Assembly (NCBI RefSeq): GCF_002879855.1
Contig: NZ_PNYB01000027.1
Location: forward strand, 1-64,000
DNA: 64,000 nt
Source of the DNA: Trinickia soli
GTDB taxonomy: Bacteria > Pseudomonadota > Gammaproteobacteria > Burkholderiales > Burkholderiaceae
Direction of reading: 5' to 3'
A program made the translations under genes and the position numbers. Of the stretch, positions 48,163 through 56,290 are shown one piece after another (position 1 is the stretch's first letter; the number at the start of each line of letters is the position of its first letter). The notes below the pieces were generated by a model, which had not been told where the DNA came from, did not search any database, and saw only the letters and a program-made list of their open reading frames with translations.

Positions 48163-48792
48163 CTAAGCGGCGCAGCGGAGCAACAGCCCTTCCAGATGCT
48201 CGTCGTCGATTCCGTGCGCGCGCAGCGCCGTGACCGTCTGGACCAGATAGTCGAGCGCGCTGCCGTGCTTGCCCACGGCGTGTCGCAGCACGTGTCGAAC
48301 CAGCGGATCCGAAACGTCGCTCGCCCGATTGAACGCGCGGCGCTGCAGTACGAACGCGAGCGCCATCACCTGACGCCCATCGGCGAGCACGCACGCCAGC
48401 CAGCAGGGCCGATATGAATCCATAACGAGTTCACGTCTCCAAAGGATTGCCAGCGCGGCCTCCGCCTGAGCGGAATCGATCCGATGGGCCACGCCTTGGC
48501 ACCGCCCTCCCTCGTCGAGCGCCAGTACCAACCCTGGCGCTTCAGGGGTCCCTCGACTCAAACACGACCACAGGCACAACCCGCGATGATATCCGTCGAC
48601 GACGGCGCCGACCGTTTCGGCAACCGGTAGATCCGGGCGCCAGATCAGCGAGCCGTACGCAAAAACCCAGAGCGGCGCGTCGGGCGGGCGGGCGGCCATC
48701 GTTTCGTGGAGCAGCTGTTCGCGATCGCCGTCGCTCAGATAGCGCAGCGTCCCGAGTTCCGGGGGATAGATGAACGAAGCGTCATCAGTCAT
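48163..48792 (-). CDS. ChaC-like gamma-glutamylcyclotransferase
   Basis: A 209-residue protein of the ChaC/GGCT family, which cleave gamma-glutamyl peptides such as glutathione to 5-oxoproline. The substrate-binding YGSLIWRP motif is at residues about 46-53, and the catalytic-region Glu lies in RRELVMDSYRP. The ATG overlaps the end of the class V aminotransferase gene by eight bases (48785-48792), so it is the last gene of the halogenase operon. With the GST gene upstream it may process glutathione conjugates of the pathway; that role is inferred. Confidence 0.87.
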   Translation of the reverse strand: MTDDASFIYPPELGTLRYLSDGDREQLLHETMAARPPDAPLWVFAYGSLIWRPDLPVAETVGAVVDGYHRGLCLWSCLSRGTPEAPGLVLALDEGGRCQGVAHRIDSAQAEAALAILWRRELVMDSYRPCWLACVLADGRQVMALAFVLQRRAFNRASDVSDPLVRHVLRHAVGKHGSALDYLVQTVTALRAHGIDDEHLEGLLLRCAA

Positions 48793-50155
48793 GTGCGTGT
48801 CGTCGCTCGAGTGTGCGGGCCAGTTGCCGGGCGCATGTCACGAAATGATCCACCTGCTCGCGCTGCGTCCACACGCACGCGTTGGCGCGGTGGGGGTGGG
48901 CCAGCGGCTTGGGTTTCAGCCCGTACGGATCGCGGTTGGGGATCACGCCAGGCTTGAAGGCGCAAGGCGTATCGTCGGCTAGCGCGGGCCATCCGGATGG
49001 GCCCAACGCCCCGCCCGAAATCCTGATCCGGTATTGAGTCAAAAGCTGCTCGCGGAATGTTTCGTTCAACGAGAGGCTCTCTCGGTGAGCCTCTCTGACG
49101 AATGGATTGAAGGCAACGATTCCGGAGGCGAGCGTAACGTCAGCCGTCGGCTGAAGCAACGCCTGCGGGCCGAACGCCTCAGCGATGCGCTCGCGCATAT
49201 AGTCCGCCAATCCGAGGATCCAGGCTTCGATACGCACGCGGCCGATTTCATCCCAGCGGCGACAGACATTCGACAGTGCATGCCAGAGCGCGCCCTCGGG
49301 CGCGCCGGATTGCGTCAGCGCAGAGCCGATGTCGAACCCCTCGGGCCGCGACCCGTCGAAAGGAACGTCTCGCATAGCGGCGCTGCGGATCAAGTGCAGG
49401 TGAGGCAACGGATTAGGATTGGCCTCGCTAACCCGGTTGCGGGCATAGAGCACGCCGGTGCCGCCCGGCCCGCACTGCCACTTGTGGCCGCTAAAGGCCC
49501 AAAAGTCGACACCGCTCGCAGATAGCTCCGGCGCGAGCATGCCGGCGAAGTGCGCGCCGTCCACAACCGTGATGATGCCGTGCGCCTGCGCGAGCTGCGC
49601 CAATGCGCGCTCGGGCATGCGCATGCCGTTTGGCCACAGCGGTGAGGAAAAAAACAGCAGCTTTGTCCGGCCCGGTCGGATGCGGCGCGCTACGGCCTCC
49701 ACGATACCTGCCGCGGTTGCCTCGGCGGGCTCCGGCAAGCCGAATACGCGGATGGCCACGCCGTAGCGGCACGCAATCCGCGAGAGCGTGGCAATGCCCG
49801 CCGGATGCTCCAGCGGACTGACGAGCGCCTCGTCGCCCGGTTGCCAATCGATGCCCATCAATATCTGCGTCAAGGCATCGGTCGCATTTCGCGTGATCGC
49901 GATCTCGTCGACGTGGGCGCGATAGCCGCGCGCCACCGCCTCGCGCGTGGCCCGCGGATCTTCCGCATGGATGCGAAATGGATCTCGCGCCAACGCGTCG
50001 ATGTCCTCCTTCAAGCACCGCAGGACGGGAGCGGGCATGGAGCCCTTCTGGCCGGCCATCAAATAGATCACGTCGGGATTCAGAACGAACTCGCGAGAGA
50101 ACGTGCTGAAAAACGGCTCTTCGCGGTCCAGCAGGCAGGAAGCGAGATCAGACAT
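48785..50155 (-). CDS. Class V PLP-dependent aminotransferase/lyase
   Basis: A 456-residue fold-type I enzyme of the class V group that includes isopenicillin N epimerase-like, EgtE-like and cysteine-desulfurase-like proteins. The PLP lysine is Lys225 in FSGHKWQCGPGGTGVLYAR, and the PLP-binding Asp/His lie in VVDGAHFAG. Other motifs are ITRNATDALTQIL and SPLEHPAG. It could be a transaminase, racemase/epimerase or C-S/C-N lyase; sequence alone does not decide. It lies between GST and ChaC-like genes in the halogenase operon, which would suit a C-S lyase acting on a thiol conjugate. Confidence 0.85.
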   Translation of the reverse strand: MSDLASCLLDREEPFFSTFSREFVLNPDVIYLMAGQKGSMPAPVLRCLKEDIDALARDPFRIHAEDPRATREAVARGYRAHVDEIAITRNATDALTQILMGIDWQPGDEALVSPLEHPAGIATLSRIACRYGVAIRVFGLPEPAEATAAGIVEAVARRIRPGRTKLLFFSSPLWPNGMRMPERALAQLAQAHGIITVVDGAHFAGMLAPELSASGVDFWAFSGHKWQCGPGGTGVLYARNRVSEANPNPLPHLHLIRSAAMRDVPFDGSRPEGFDIGSALTQSGAPEGALWHALSNVCRRWDEIGRVRIEAWILGLADYMRERIAEAFGPQALLQPTADVTLASGIVAFNPFVREAHRESLSLNETFREQLLTQYRIRISGGALGPSGWPALADDTPCAFKPGVIPNRDPYGLKPKPLAHPHRANACVWTQREQVDHFVTCARQLARTLERRHAHD

Positions 50156-50180
50156 GGGGCGCAGGCGATCGAAAAACGCG

Positions 50181-50804
50181 TCAGTTGAGGCGGTCGATCA
50201 ACGCACCGAGCAGGCCTTCCTGAGTCAACGCTTCGCGTACGGCGGGGCGTTCGAGCATGCACGCGGCGAACGCTTTCAGGTGCGGATAGGCGCTCAGGTC
50301 CACCTCGAAGCGAGGCATCCAGCTCACGATCGTGAAGAGATAGGCATCGGCTACCGTGAACGATTCGCCCGCCAAAAACGGCGTCCTACCGAGGCGTTCG
50401 TTCACTTCGGCCAAACGGCGGGTAATTTTGCCGCGCGCGATGGTCGAGGTATCGGGCCCCATCTCGGCGCGGGCGTAGAAGCACTGCTTGTGGAGTTCGG
50501 TGGCGATGAAGGCCAACCACTGCCGGACGCGATGGCGCGCCATGGTGTCGGTCGGCATCAGGCTCGCGGACGGCGCTTCGTCGGCCAGCCACTCCAGGAT
50601 GACCGTGCCCTCCGTCAACAACTCCCCGTCATTAAGCTTGAGCGCCGGCACGTAGCCGCGCGGATTGATCCCGAGAAAGTCTTCGCCGCTCTCGGTCCGG
50701 TGCGTCTTCAGATCGACCTTGACGAGTTCCAACGGAATGCGGCCTTCCTTGGCGACGATGTGGGCTGCCAGGGAACTCACGCCGGGGCTGTAATAAAGCT
50801 TCAT
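50181..50804 (-). CDS. Glutathione S-transferase
   Basis: A 207-residue two-domain GST of the bacterial beta-class type. It has an N-terminal thioredoxin fold (MKLYYSPGVSSLAAHIV, PRGYVPAL with the cis-proline, LTEGTVILEWL with the Glu-Thr binding glutathione) and an all-helical C-terminal domain with the N-capping FTVADAYLF. The Ser in SPGVSS may activate glutathione (beta-class enzymes usually use a Cys at this position). Lies between the antiporter and class V enzyme genes in the halogenase operon. Confidence 0.92.
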   Translation of the reverse strand: MKLYYSPGVSSLAAHIVAKEGRIPLELVKVDLKTHRTESGEDFLGINPRGYVPALKLNDGELLTEGTVILEWLADEAPSASLMPTDTMARHRVRQWLAFIATELHKQCFYARAEMGPDTSTIARGKITRRLAEVNERLGRTPFLAGESFTVADAYLFTIVSWMPRFEVDLSAYPHLKAFAACMLERPAVREALTQEGLLGALIDRLN

Positions 50805-50857
50805 ATGCTAGCGACTCCTTGATGTGGGACGGAATGAAGAGAAGCGGCGCGCCGACG

Positions 50858-52213
50858 TTACTCGCGTGCGGCGGCTATGCCCAGGACCTCGGTTCTGACC
50901 CGCTCCGGCGCGATCAGGCGGCGAATCAGCGGCGTGGCAACGAGCGTGCTCACCAGCGCCATGACGACGAGGATGGTGAACATTTGCTTCGGCAGTACAC
51001 CGAGGTCGTACCCGATATTGAGCACGATGAGTTCCATCAGGCCCCGTGTGTTCATGCAAATGCCTACGACGAGCGCACAGCGGCGATCCTCGCCCGCTGC
51101 GCGGGCCGATAGATAGGCGCCGCCGAACTTGCCGCCGAAGGCAACGGCGCAAACCGCCGCACAGACCAGCCACGCTTGCCCGTCGTGCAACGCGCTCACG
51201 TCGGTGCGCAGTCCCGTGTAGACGAAGAAGATCGGCAGAAGGATCGTGTCGACGACGCTGCTGACCCTTTCCTTCCATAGTTCGACGAAGATCCGGTCCT
51301 CGTGCAGGGCGAAGCCGAGAATGAAACCGCCGATGATGGCGAACACGCCCAGACGGCTTGTAATCTCGGCCGACACGAGCAGGCCGAGCAGCATGACGCC
51401 TACCGCGCGCTGCGACAGCCGGCGCGGCATACTGACGTGTCGACGGATCTGGCGCAGCGCAAAGGGCTTGACGATCGTAAGAACGACGACGATGTACACC
51501 ACGAGCGCGACGATTCTCGTTACCAGGCTGCCGAGGTCGAATGCGGAACTAACGATTGCGCCCGCCACGCCCAGAACGAGCCAGCCCGCCACGTCGTCAA
51601 TCGCGGCCGCGCCGATGGTGAGGGCTGCCGTACGCGTGTGCGACGCATGCAACTCCATCATGATGCGGCCCAGGATGGGAACGGCTGTGATCGACATTGC
51701 CATGGCGAAGAACAACCGGAATGCCGGCAGGCCGGGCCGCACGTCGGGCAAATGCGACCAAAACCAAGGCGCGGTCCAATAGCCGAGCGCGAACGGCAGG
51801 GCAATGCTGCCGATGCTGATCATCGTCAGCGCGCGCCTCGATTGCGACAAGCTGCGCTTGAATTCGAACTCCAGCCCGATCTGGAACATCAGCATGACCA
51901 ACCCCAACTGAGAGAGGCCAAGGAAGATCGTGGAGGTCGACGGCGCGAACAGGTCGTGCATCACGTTAGGGAACAACGCGCCGAACAGGCTCGGCCCCAA
52001 CATCAGCCCAGCCAGGATTTCGCCGGCCACGGCCGTTTGCCCGAGCACGCGTGTGCCGACCCACACCGCCACGCGCGTCACGGCCAGTATCACGATGAGT
52101 TGCAGCACAAACAGACAGGTGAGTTGTTCGGCGCTGCCGCCTACGGCCGATCGGGATGCCGTAATCGCGTGCACGACCGCCGCGTAGGCGGCGGCACTCC
52201 AGGTCTCCAACAT
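50858..52213 (-). CDS. Cation:proton antiporter (CPA2 / KefB-like)
   Basis: A 451-residue membrane protein with about 12 helices, of the monovalent cation:proton antiporter 2 family. Conserved stretches are AGLMLGPSLFG, GLVMLMFQIGLEFEF, AAIDDVAGWLVLGVAG (the exchange-site Asp pair) and GICMNTRGLMELIVLNIGYDLG. No RCK/TrkA-N domain is present. In the operon it may extrude ions or protect against cytoplasmic acidification; such transporters also occur in natural-product clusters as exporters or pH homeostasis genes. Specific role unknown. Confidence 0.88.
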   Translation of the reverse strand: MLETWSAAAYAAVVHAITASRSAVGGSAEQLTCLFVLQLIVILAVTRVAVWVGTRVLGQTAVAGEILAGLMLGPSLFGALFPNVMHDLFAPSTSTIFLGLSQLGLVMLMFQIGLEFEFKRSLSQSRRALTMISIGSIALPFALGYWTAPWFWSHLPDVRPGLPAFRLFFAMAMSITAVPILGRIMMELHASHTRTAALTIGAAAIDDVAGWLVLGVAGAIVSSAFDLGSLVTRIVALVVYIVVVLTIVKPFALRQIRRHVSMPRRLSQRAVGVMLLGLLVSAEITSRLGVFAIIGGFILGFALHEDRIFVELWKERVSSVVDTILLPIFFVYTGLRTDVSALHDGQAWLVCAAVCAVAFGGKFGGAYLSARAAGEDRRCALVVGICMNTRGLMELIVLNIGYDLGVLPKQMFTILVVMALVSTLVATPLIRRLIAPERVRTEVLGIAAARE

Positions 52214-52258
52214 GTCGGTTTTCCCAGGTTCGTGGTTAAAGTGCGCCGCAGCAGCGCG

Positions 52259-53932
52259 TCAGACGCTTTCCGGCTGCAGTAGCGCCCGGAATGCGGACTT
52301 CATGAAAGGCATGGCGCCGTAGTCGAAGTACTTGCGGCGGACCGTTGCCGGCGCGCCAACCTGGCGCCACCAGAGAAACTGCATGTGCGATAGAAACGAG
52401 TTGGTCAATGTGTACCGGCGCTCGGGGACATGCAGATTCAACGTGGGAGGGACGGACTTCGCCGTCGCCACCCAGTCGTGAATGGCCTGCGCAGCCGCGC
52501 GCGGACTTTTGAGGCCCTGGCGGGCCGCGCCGATCTCGGCCTCGCAGGCAGTAAATATCGTCTCGAACTCTTCGCTGTCCGGAGCGATGGAGCCGGGCCA
52601 ATCGGCGCGATACAACCCGCGGTACAGGCTGCTATCGCCGGAATTGGAATACTTGGACATCAAGCGCCCGATACGCAAGCTGTCGATGGTGACGCCAAGC
52701 AGCCAGACGCGCGACCAAGCGTTCCACAACTCGAAGTCCATGAAAGAGCCGTAGGAGCCGTTGACGAGCCGATCGTTGTAGTCCGTCAAGTCGGCTTGCA
52801 ATTGCGCGATATCCTCGAAGAACGCGTACGAGAAGTCGCCCCTGGCGACGGCCTGCGGAATGCGCTCGGCCAGCGCATGCACCATGTAGAACGTATTCGC
52901 GATGCCGCGCGAGTGCAGCGCGTCGATAAAACCCCCAGCGTGTCCGAGCAGGAAGAATCGCTCCCCCGCTTGCCGCTCCGAGTTATATTGCAGCCGGCCG
53001 GTCGCAATCCAGTTGCGCACGGCGCGCGCATCCTTGAATTGACATTCCATCGAGGGGAAGCGTCGGACGTACTTCCAGAATTCTTCCTCGGCACTCAGCG
53101 AAGGATCGCGTTGGAATTTGGTCCCGTCCAGGTTGACGCCGACGCTGCACAGCGGGTTGGTCGCCGAGTCGTGATTGCCGAAGGGGATGATCCAAAACCA
53201 TCCGCCATCGAAAATATGGTGCAGCGTCCCTTGCGACCAGCGCTCCGGCATACCGTGGCGCTGGCCCGGCGGCAGACAGGTTTCGAACGGATGGACGTCG
53301 ATCATGTGCGAGAACACCGACCAGGAATTGGTACGGCTGCGCACGGGCGTCTGGCGCATCTGGAATTTCTCGGCCAAAAGCGAGCGCGTGCCGCTCGCAT
53401 CCACGACATACCGCGCGCGCAGCGTTTCTCCCTTGTCGGTCACGAGGGCAACGCCGTCGGGTTCGATCTCCACTTCCTTGACGTGCGTGTCGGGTCTCAG
53501 CTCGGCGCCGTGTCTAACCGCGGCAAACGTGAGATAGGCATCGATGTCCTGCCGGTAGAGATGCGATTCGGGGCCGTGCGGTAGACGCGGGATAGGCGCC
53601 TGGGTGGCTTCCTCGACGCGGTGCGCTTCGTGGGGCCGATGGTAGACGAAGCCGAAATGTTTCTTCACGCCGCATGAGGCGGTGACGTGTTTTCTGAGCC
53701 CATGAAAACTGCTGCAATTGAGAATCTCCGGCACGTCGTACTGCTGAGCGATGATGCGCAGCATCTGCGAAGACCGCGGCACCATGGACTCGCCGATGGC
53801 GAAGCGCGGATGGCAGCTATTGTCGACGATCAGCACGCTCAGGTTCTGGCGAACCAGCGCGCAGGCTAGCACCGAGCCGGCCAAACCGGAGCCGAGGATG
53901 ACGACGTCATGCATGGAAGCCGATCGACTCAT
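52259..53932 (-). CDS. FAD-dependent halogenase
   Basis: A 557-residue flavoprotein of the FADH2-dependent halogenase family, which use reduced flavin, oxygen and halide to make hypohalous acid. The FAD-binding GSGLAG is at residues 14-19, GES at 47-49, candidate catalytic Lys residues in GVKKHFGF (90-91), and the halogenase hallmark WFWIIP (WxWxIP) at 245-250. The later motif FIDALHSRG differs from the usual F-D-P-x-S-G by an Ala for Pro. A helical C-terminal region of about 180 residues follows. Start ATG 53932 has GGTGAA seven bases ahead. The substrate is unknown; the lack of carrier genes favours a free aromatic or amino-acid-like substrate. Bromide or chloride use cannot be told. An FAD monooxygenase is possible, but WxWxIP argues for halogenation. 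Confidence 0.85.
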   Translation of the reverse strand: MSRSASMHDVVILGSGLAGSVLACALVRQNLSVLIVDNSCHPRFAIGESMVPRSSQMLRIIAQQYDVPEILNCSSFHGLRKHVTASCGVKKHFGFVYHRPHEAHRVEEATQAPIPRLPHGPESHLYRQDIDAYLTFAAVRHGAELRPDTHVKEVEIEPDGVALVTDKGETLRARYVVDASGTRSLLAEKFQMRQTPVRSRTNSWSVFSHMIDVHPFETCLPPGQRHGMPERWSQGTLHHIFDGGWFWIIPFGNHDSATNPLCSVGVNLDGTKFQRDPSLSAEEEFWKYVRRFPSMECQFKDARAVRNWIATGRLQYNSERQAGERFFLLGHAGGFIDALHSRGIANTFYMVHALAERIPQAVARGDFSYAFFEDIAQLQADLTDYNDRLVNGSYGSFMDFELWNAWSRVWLLGVTIDSLRIGRLMSKYSNSGDSSLYRGLYRADWPGSIAPDSEEFETIFTACEAEIGAARQGLKSPRAAAQAIHDWVATAKSVPPTLNLHVPERRYTLTNSFLSHMQFLWWRQVGAPATVRRKYFDYGAMPFMKSAFRALLQPESV

Positions 53933-53940
53933 GGCGATGT

Positions 53941-54309
53941 TCACCGAAGAAAGTAGTGAATTTCGAGCAACAGGCAGCCCTGCTCGGATTTGAACGGACC
54001 GTGATGAACACCGGGCGGCCGGCAGGCATAGGTATGGGGAGCGAACGGCGTTCCCCCTTGTCCGTCGGCGTCGTTCCCAACGATGAGATCGCCGCTGAGC
54101 AGGTAAACCTCTTCGTAATAGCCATGAACGAAAGGCTGAGTGGTGTGCGTGCCGGGCGCGAAGCGCAAGAGCCGTGTGCGATGCCCGATCCTGGCTCGTT
54201 CGTCCAGGCTGCCGGCCAGAATCTTCTGGGTGATCCCAGCGGGATAGCCGGGAGGCGTCGCCCATCCGGCCGACAGATCAACGGGGTGGAATTCCTTGTG
54301 CTCTGACAT
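53941..54309 (-). CDS. Cupin-domain protein
   Basis: A 122-residue single-cupin protein. The first conserved motif, THTTQPFVHGYYEEVYLLSG, holds the candidate metal-binding His and Glu residues, and the second motif is RPPGVHHGPF. It ends eight bases before the halogenase start and begins 37 bases after the DUF2848 stop. Small cupins may be dioxygenases, isomerases or cyclases; the position suggests it modifies the substrate before or after halogenation. The exact reaction is unknown. Confidence 0.82.
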   Translation of the reverse strand: MSEHKEFHPVDLSAGWATPPGYPAGITQKILAGSLDERARIGHRTRLLRFAPGTHTTQPFVHGYYEEVYLLSGDLIVGNDADGQGGTPFAPHTYACRPPGVHHGPFKSEQGCLLLEIHYFLR

Positions 54310-54346
54310 GGGCGTATTTGAGCCTTTGAGTGGTTGGGCCCAGGCG

Positions 54347-55021
54347 TCAATCGAGCGTCTGAACGCCGTACCGGCATTCGATCCGTCGATTCAGCACCGG
54401 GTCATGCAGTTCGCAGATAAATTCATCGGCCTGAGCCCAACCCGAAAGCAGGGGCACGGTGCCGCAAAAAACGAGGCTCTCGTCGAGATTCACTTGCTCG
54501 GCCTCGCACAGCCCCAGCAGTGTGTCCGGCGGCAAGATGGCTGCCACGGACGCGCACTGGTATGGCATGCGGTGTCCCTTGCGCACGGCGTAAGAGCGCA
54601 GTTGCAGACGATCCCAATGGGCTTGCAGGTCCGAGAATCGCCACAGCGCCGGCCCGATAGGCTTGGCACAGCATTGCTTGGAGGCCGGCACGCTGAGCGT
54701 CTCGAGCGCACGACAGGTATGGTCGGATCCGATACCGACCCATAGATGGCCGCCGAGCCGCGTGAGCACGAATTCCGCCTCGCCGCTCGTGCGCTCGCCT
54801 TGCACCTGGATCACGTCTTGTTGCGTGAGAAGCGAAGCGGAGACGCGATAGACAAGCGGCGTCCTCAAAGGCGGCGGCACACCGAGTTTCGCCAGCTCTT
54901 CGATATGAGCTTGGAGCGTGGCCGGGTCGCGCCCGGTCCAGCCGGCGATCGCCAGCTTGCTGGGCGCCAGCGCGACGCGTGTCGGTTCGCCTTCGCGGGG
55001 CAGGCATTGCAAGTTGAGCAT
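54347..55021 (-). CDS. DUF2848 family protein
   Basis: A 224-residue protein that resembles the DUF2848 family, a group with distant similarity to fumarylacetoacetate hydrolases. Characteristic stretches are AIAGWTGRDPATLQAHIEEL, LGVPPPLRTP, VIQVQGERTSGEAEFVL and VGIGSDHTCRALE. No function is established; the fumarylacetoacetate-hydrolase fold suggests hydrolysis or decarboxylation of a keto acid. Start ATG 55021 is two bases after the aminotransferase stop, so the two are tightly linked; a keto acid made by the transaminase could be its substrate (inference). Confidence 0.8.
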   Translation of the reverse strand: MLNLQCLPREGEPTRVALAPSKLAIAGWTGRDPATLQAHIEELAKLGVPPPLRTPLVYRVSASLLTQQDVIQVQGERTSGEAEFVLTRLGGHLWVGIGSDHTCRALETLSVPASKQCCAKPIGPALWRFSDLQAHWDRLQLRSYAVRKGHRMPYQCASVAAILPPDTLLGLCEAEQVNLDESLVFCGTVPLLSGWAQADEFICELHDPVLNRRIECRYGVQTLD

Positions 55022-55023
55022 CG

Positions 55024-56217
55024 TCAGATTCCTCGCAGAATCGCGGCAGCCTGGTCCAAGGTGTCGTCTTTCTTCGCGATGCAAAAGCGCAGCTGCCGCG
55101 ATGTTTTCGGACATGCACCGAAGCCGGACAAGGGCAGCGCGGCAACCCGGTGCTCCTTGAGCAGGTATTCGCTAAAAGCCGTGTCGGCATCGTCGCTGAT
55201 GCCCGCGTAATCGAGCAGCTGAAAATACCCGCCCTGGCTCGGCTGCCAGGCGAAGCGCGAGCCTTCCAGGCCCGACAGAAATCGGTCACGCTTGCGCTGG
55301 ACGAACGAGCCGAGCGAGCGATAACTGTCGGCTTCGGACAAGGCCGCCGCCGCCGCATGCTGCAACGGCGTGGACGACGCATACGTGACGAACTGATGCA
55401 GCTTGCGCAGTTCGTCCGTCACGGCCGCAGAGGCCACCACATAGCCCAGGCGCCACCCCGTGACGTGAAGGATCTTGCCGAGCGAACCAATCATTGCCGA
55501 GCGATCGACCAACGCCGGCTGCGACCACGCGCACACGTGCCGCCGCGGCGGAATCGCCATGGAGTGGTACACCTCGTCGCTCATCACCTGAAATCCGTGC
55601 ATGTGGGCCAGCATGGCCAGCATCTGCATTTCGGCCCTCGGCCAACACGTGCCGGTGGGGTTGTGCGGGTTGTTGACGACGACAAGACGCGTACGCGCAT
55701 TGAGACGGGCACGAAAGTCGTCCCAGTCGGGCAGGTGCCCCGCAGTCAGAGACACGCACACGGGAGTTGCCCCTGCAAGCCGGATGGCCGGCTCATAGCA
55801 TTCGAACGCAGGGGAAAAGAAGATCGCTTCGTCTCCCGGACGCAACATGGCCTGTGCCGCGACGAAGATGGCCTCCGTCGCGCCCGCCGTGATCGTCAAT
55901 TCCGTTGCCGGGTCGATCTTGACGCCGTGCAGATCCTCCAGCATGCCGGCCACGGCTTCGCGCAGTTCCGGCACGCCCTCGGGCGCGGCATATTGGTGCA
56001 TTTGCGGCATGCGTGCCGCATGCTCCAACGCTTCGAGCAAACGCGAGTTGGGCGAGAAATCAGGAAAACCCTGCGCCAGATTGAGCGCCCCGTGTCGGAG
56101 CGCTTCCTTGCTGTAACGGGCAAAAATCGAGCCCTCATTTTGCGGTAACCGCGACCAACCCGTTCGTTGCAGCATGTCGAACTCGTTTTGTAGTCGAAAA
56201 GGTAACCCCGCGCGCAT
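55024..56217 (-). CDS. Class I/II aminotransferase (YbdL/kynurenine aminotransferase-like)
   Basis: A 397-residue fold-type I transaminase. The PLP lysine is Lys248 in SLGKILHVTGWRLGYV, and NPHNPTGT (184-191) and SDEVYH (213-218) bind PLP. The sequence around the lysine fits the methionine/aromatic (YbdL, KAT) branch, which act on methionine, kynurenine or aromatic amino acids. Start ATG 56217 is uncertain because no clear ribosome site is visible; ATG 56175 is an alternative that would remove 14 residues. It is the second gene of the halogenase operon and could generate an aromatic keto acid. Confidence 0.9.
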   Translation of the reverse strand: MRAGLPFRLQNEFDMLQRTGWSRLPQNEGSIFARYSKEALRHGALNLAQGFPDFSPNSRLLEALEHAARMPQMHQYAAPEGVPELREAVAGMLEDLHGVKIDPATELTITAGATEAIFVAAQAMLRPGDEAIFFSPAFECYEPAIRLAGATPVCVSLTAGHLPDWDDFRARLNARTRLVVVNNPHNPTGTCWPRAEMQMLAMLAHMHGFQVMSDEVYHSMAIPPRRHVCAWSQPALVDRSAMIGSLGKILHVTGWRLGYVVASAAVTDELRKLHQFVTYASSTPLQHAAAAALSEADSYRSLGSFVQRKRDRFLSGLEGSRFAWQPSQGGYFQLLDYAGISDDADTAFSEYLLKEHRVAALPLSGFGACPKTSRQLRFCIAKKDDTLDQAAAILRGI

Positions 56218-56290
56218 CGGTTACGACACGCGGCGACGCACGAAAGGACGGGTTCGTCGAGGGCGAATTCGGGAGTGAATTCCGGTGCGG

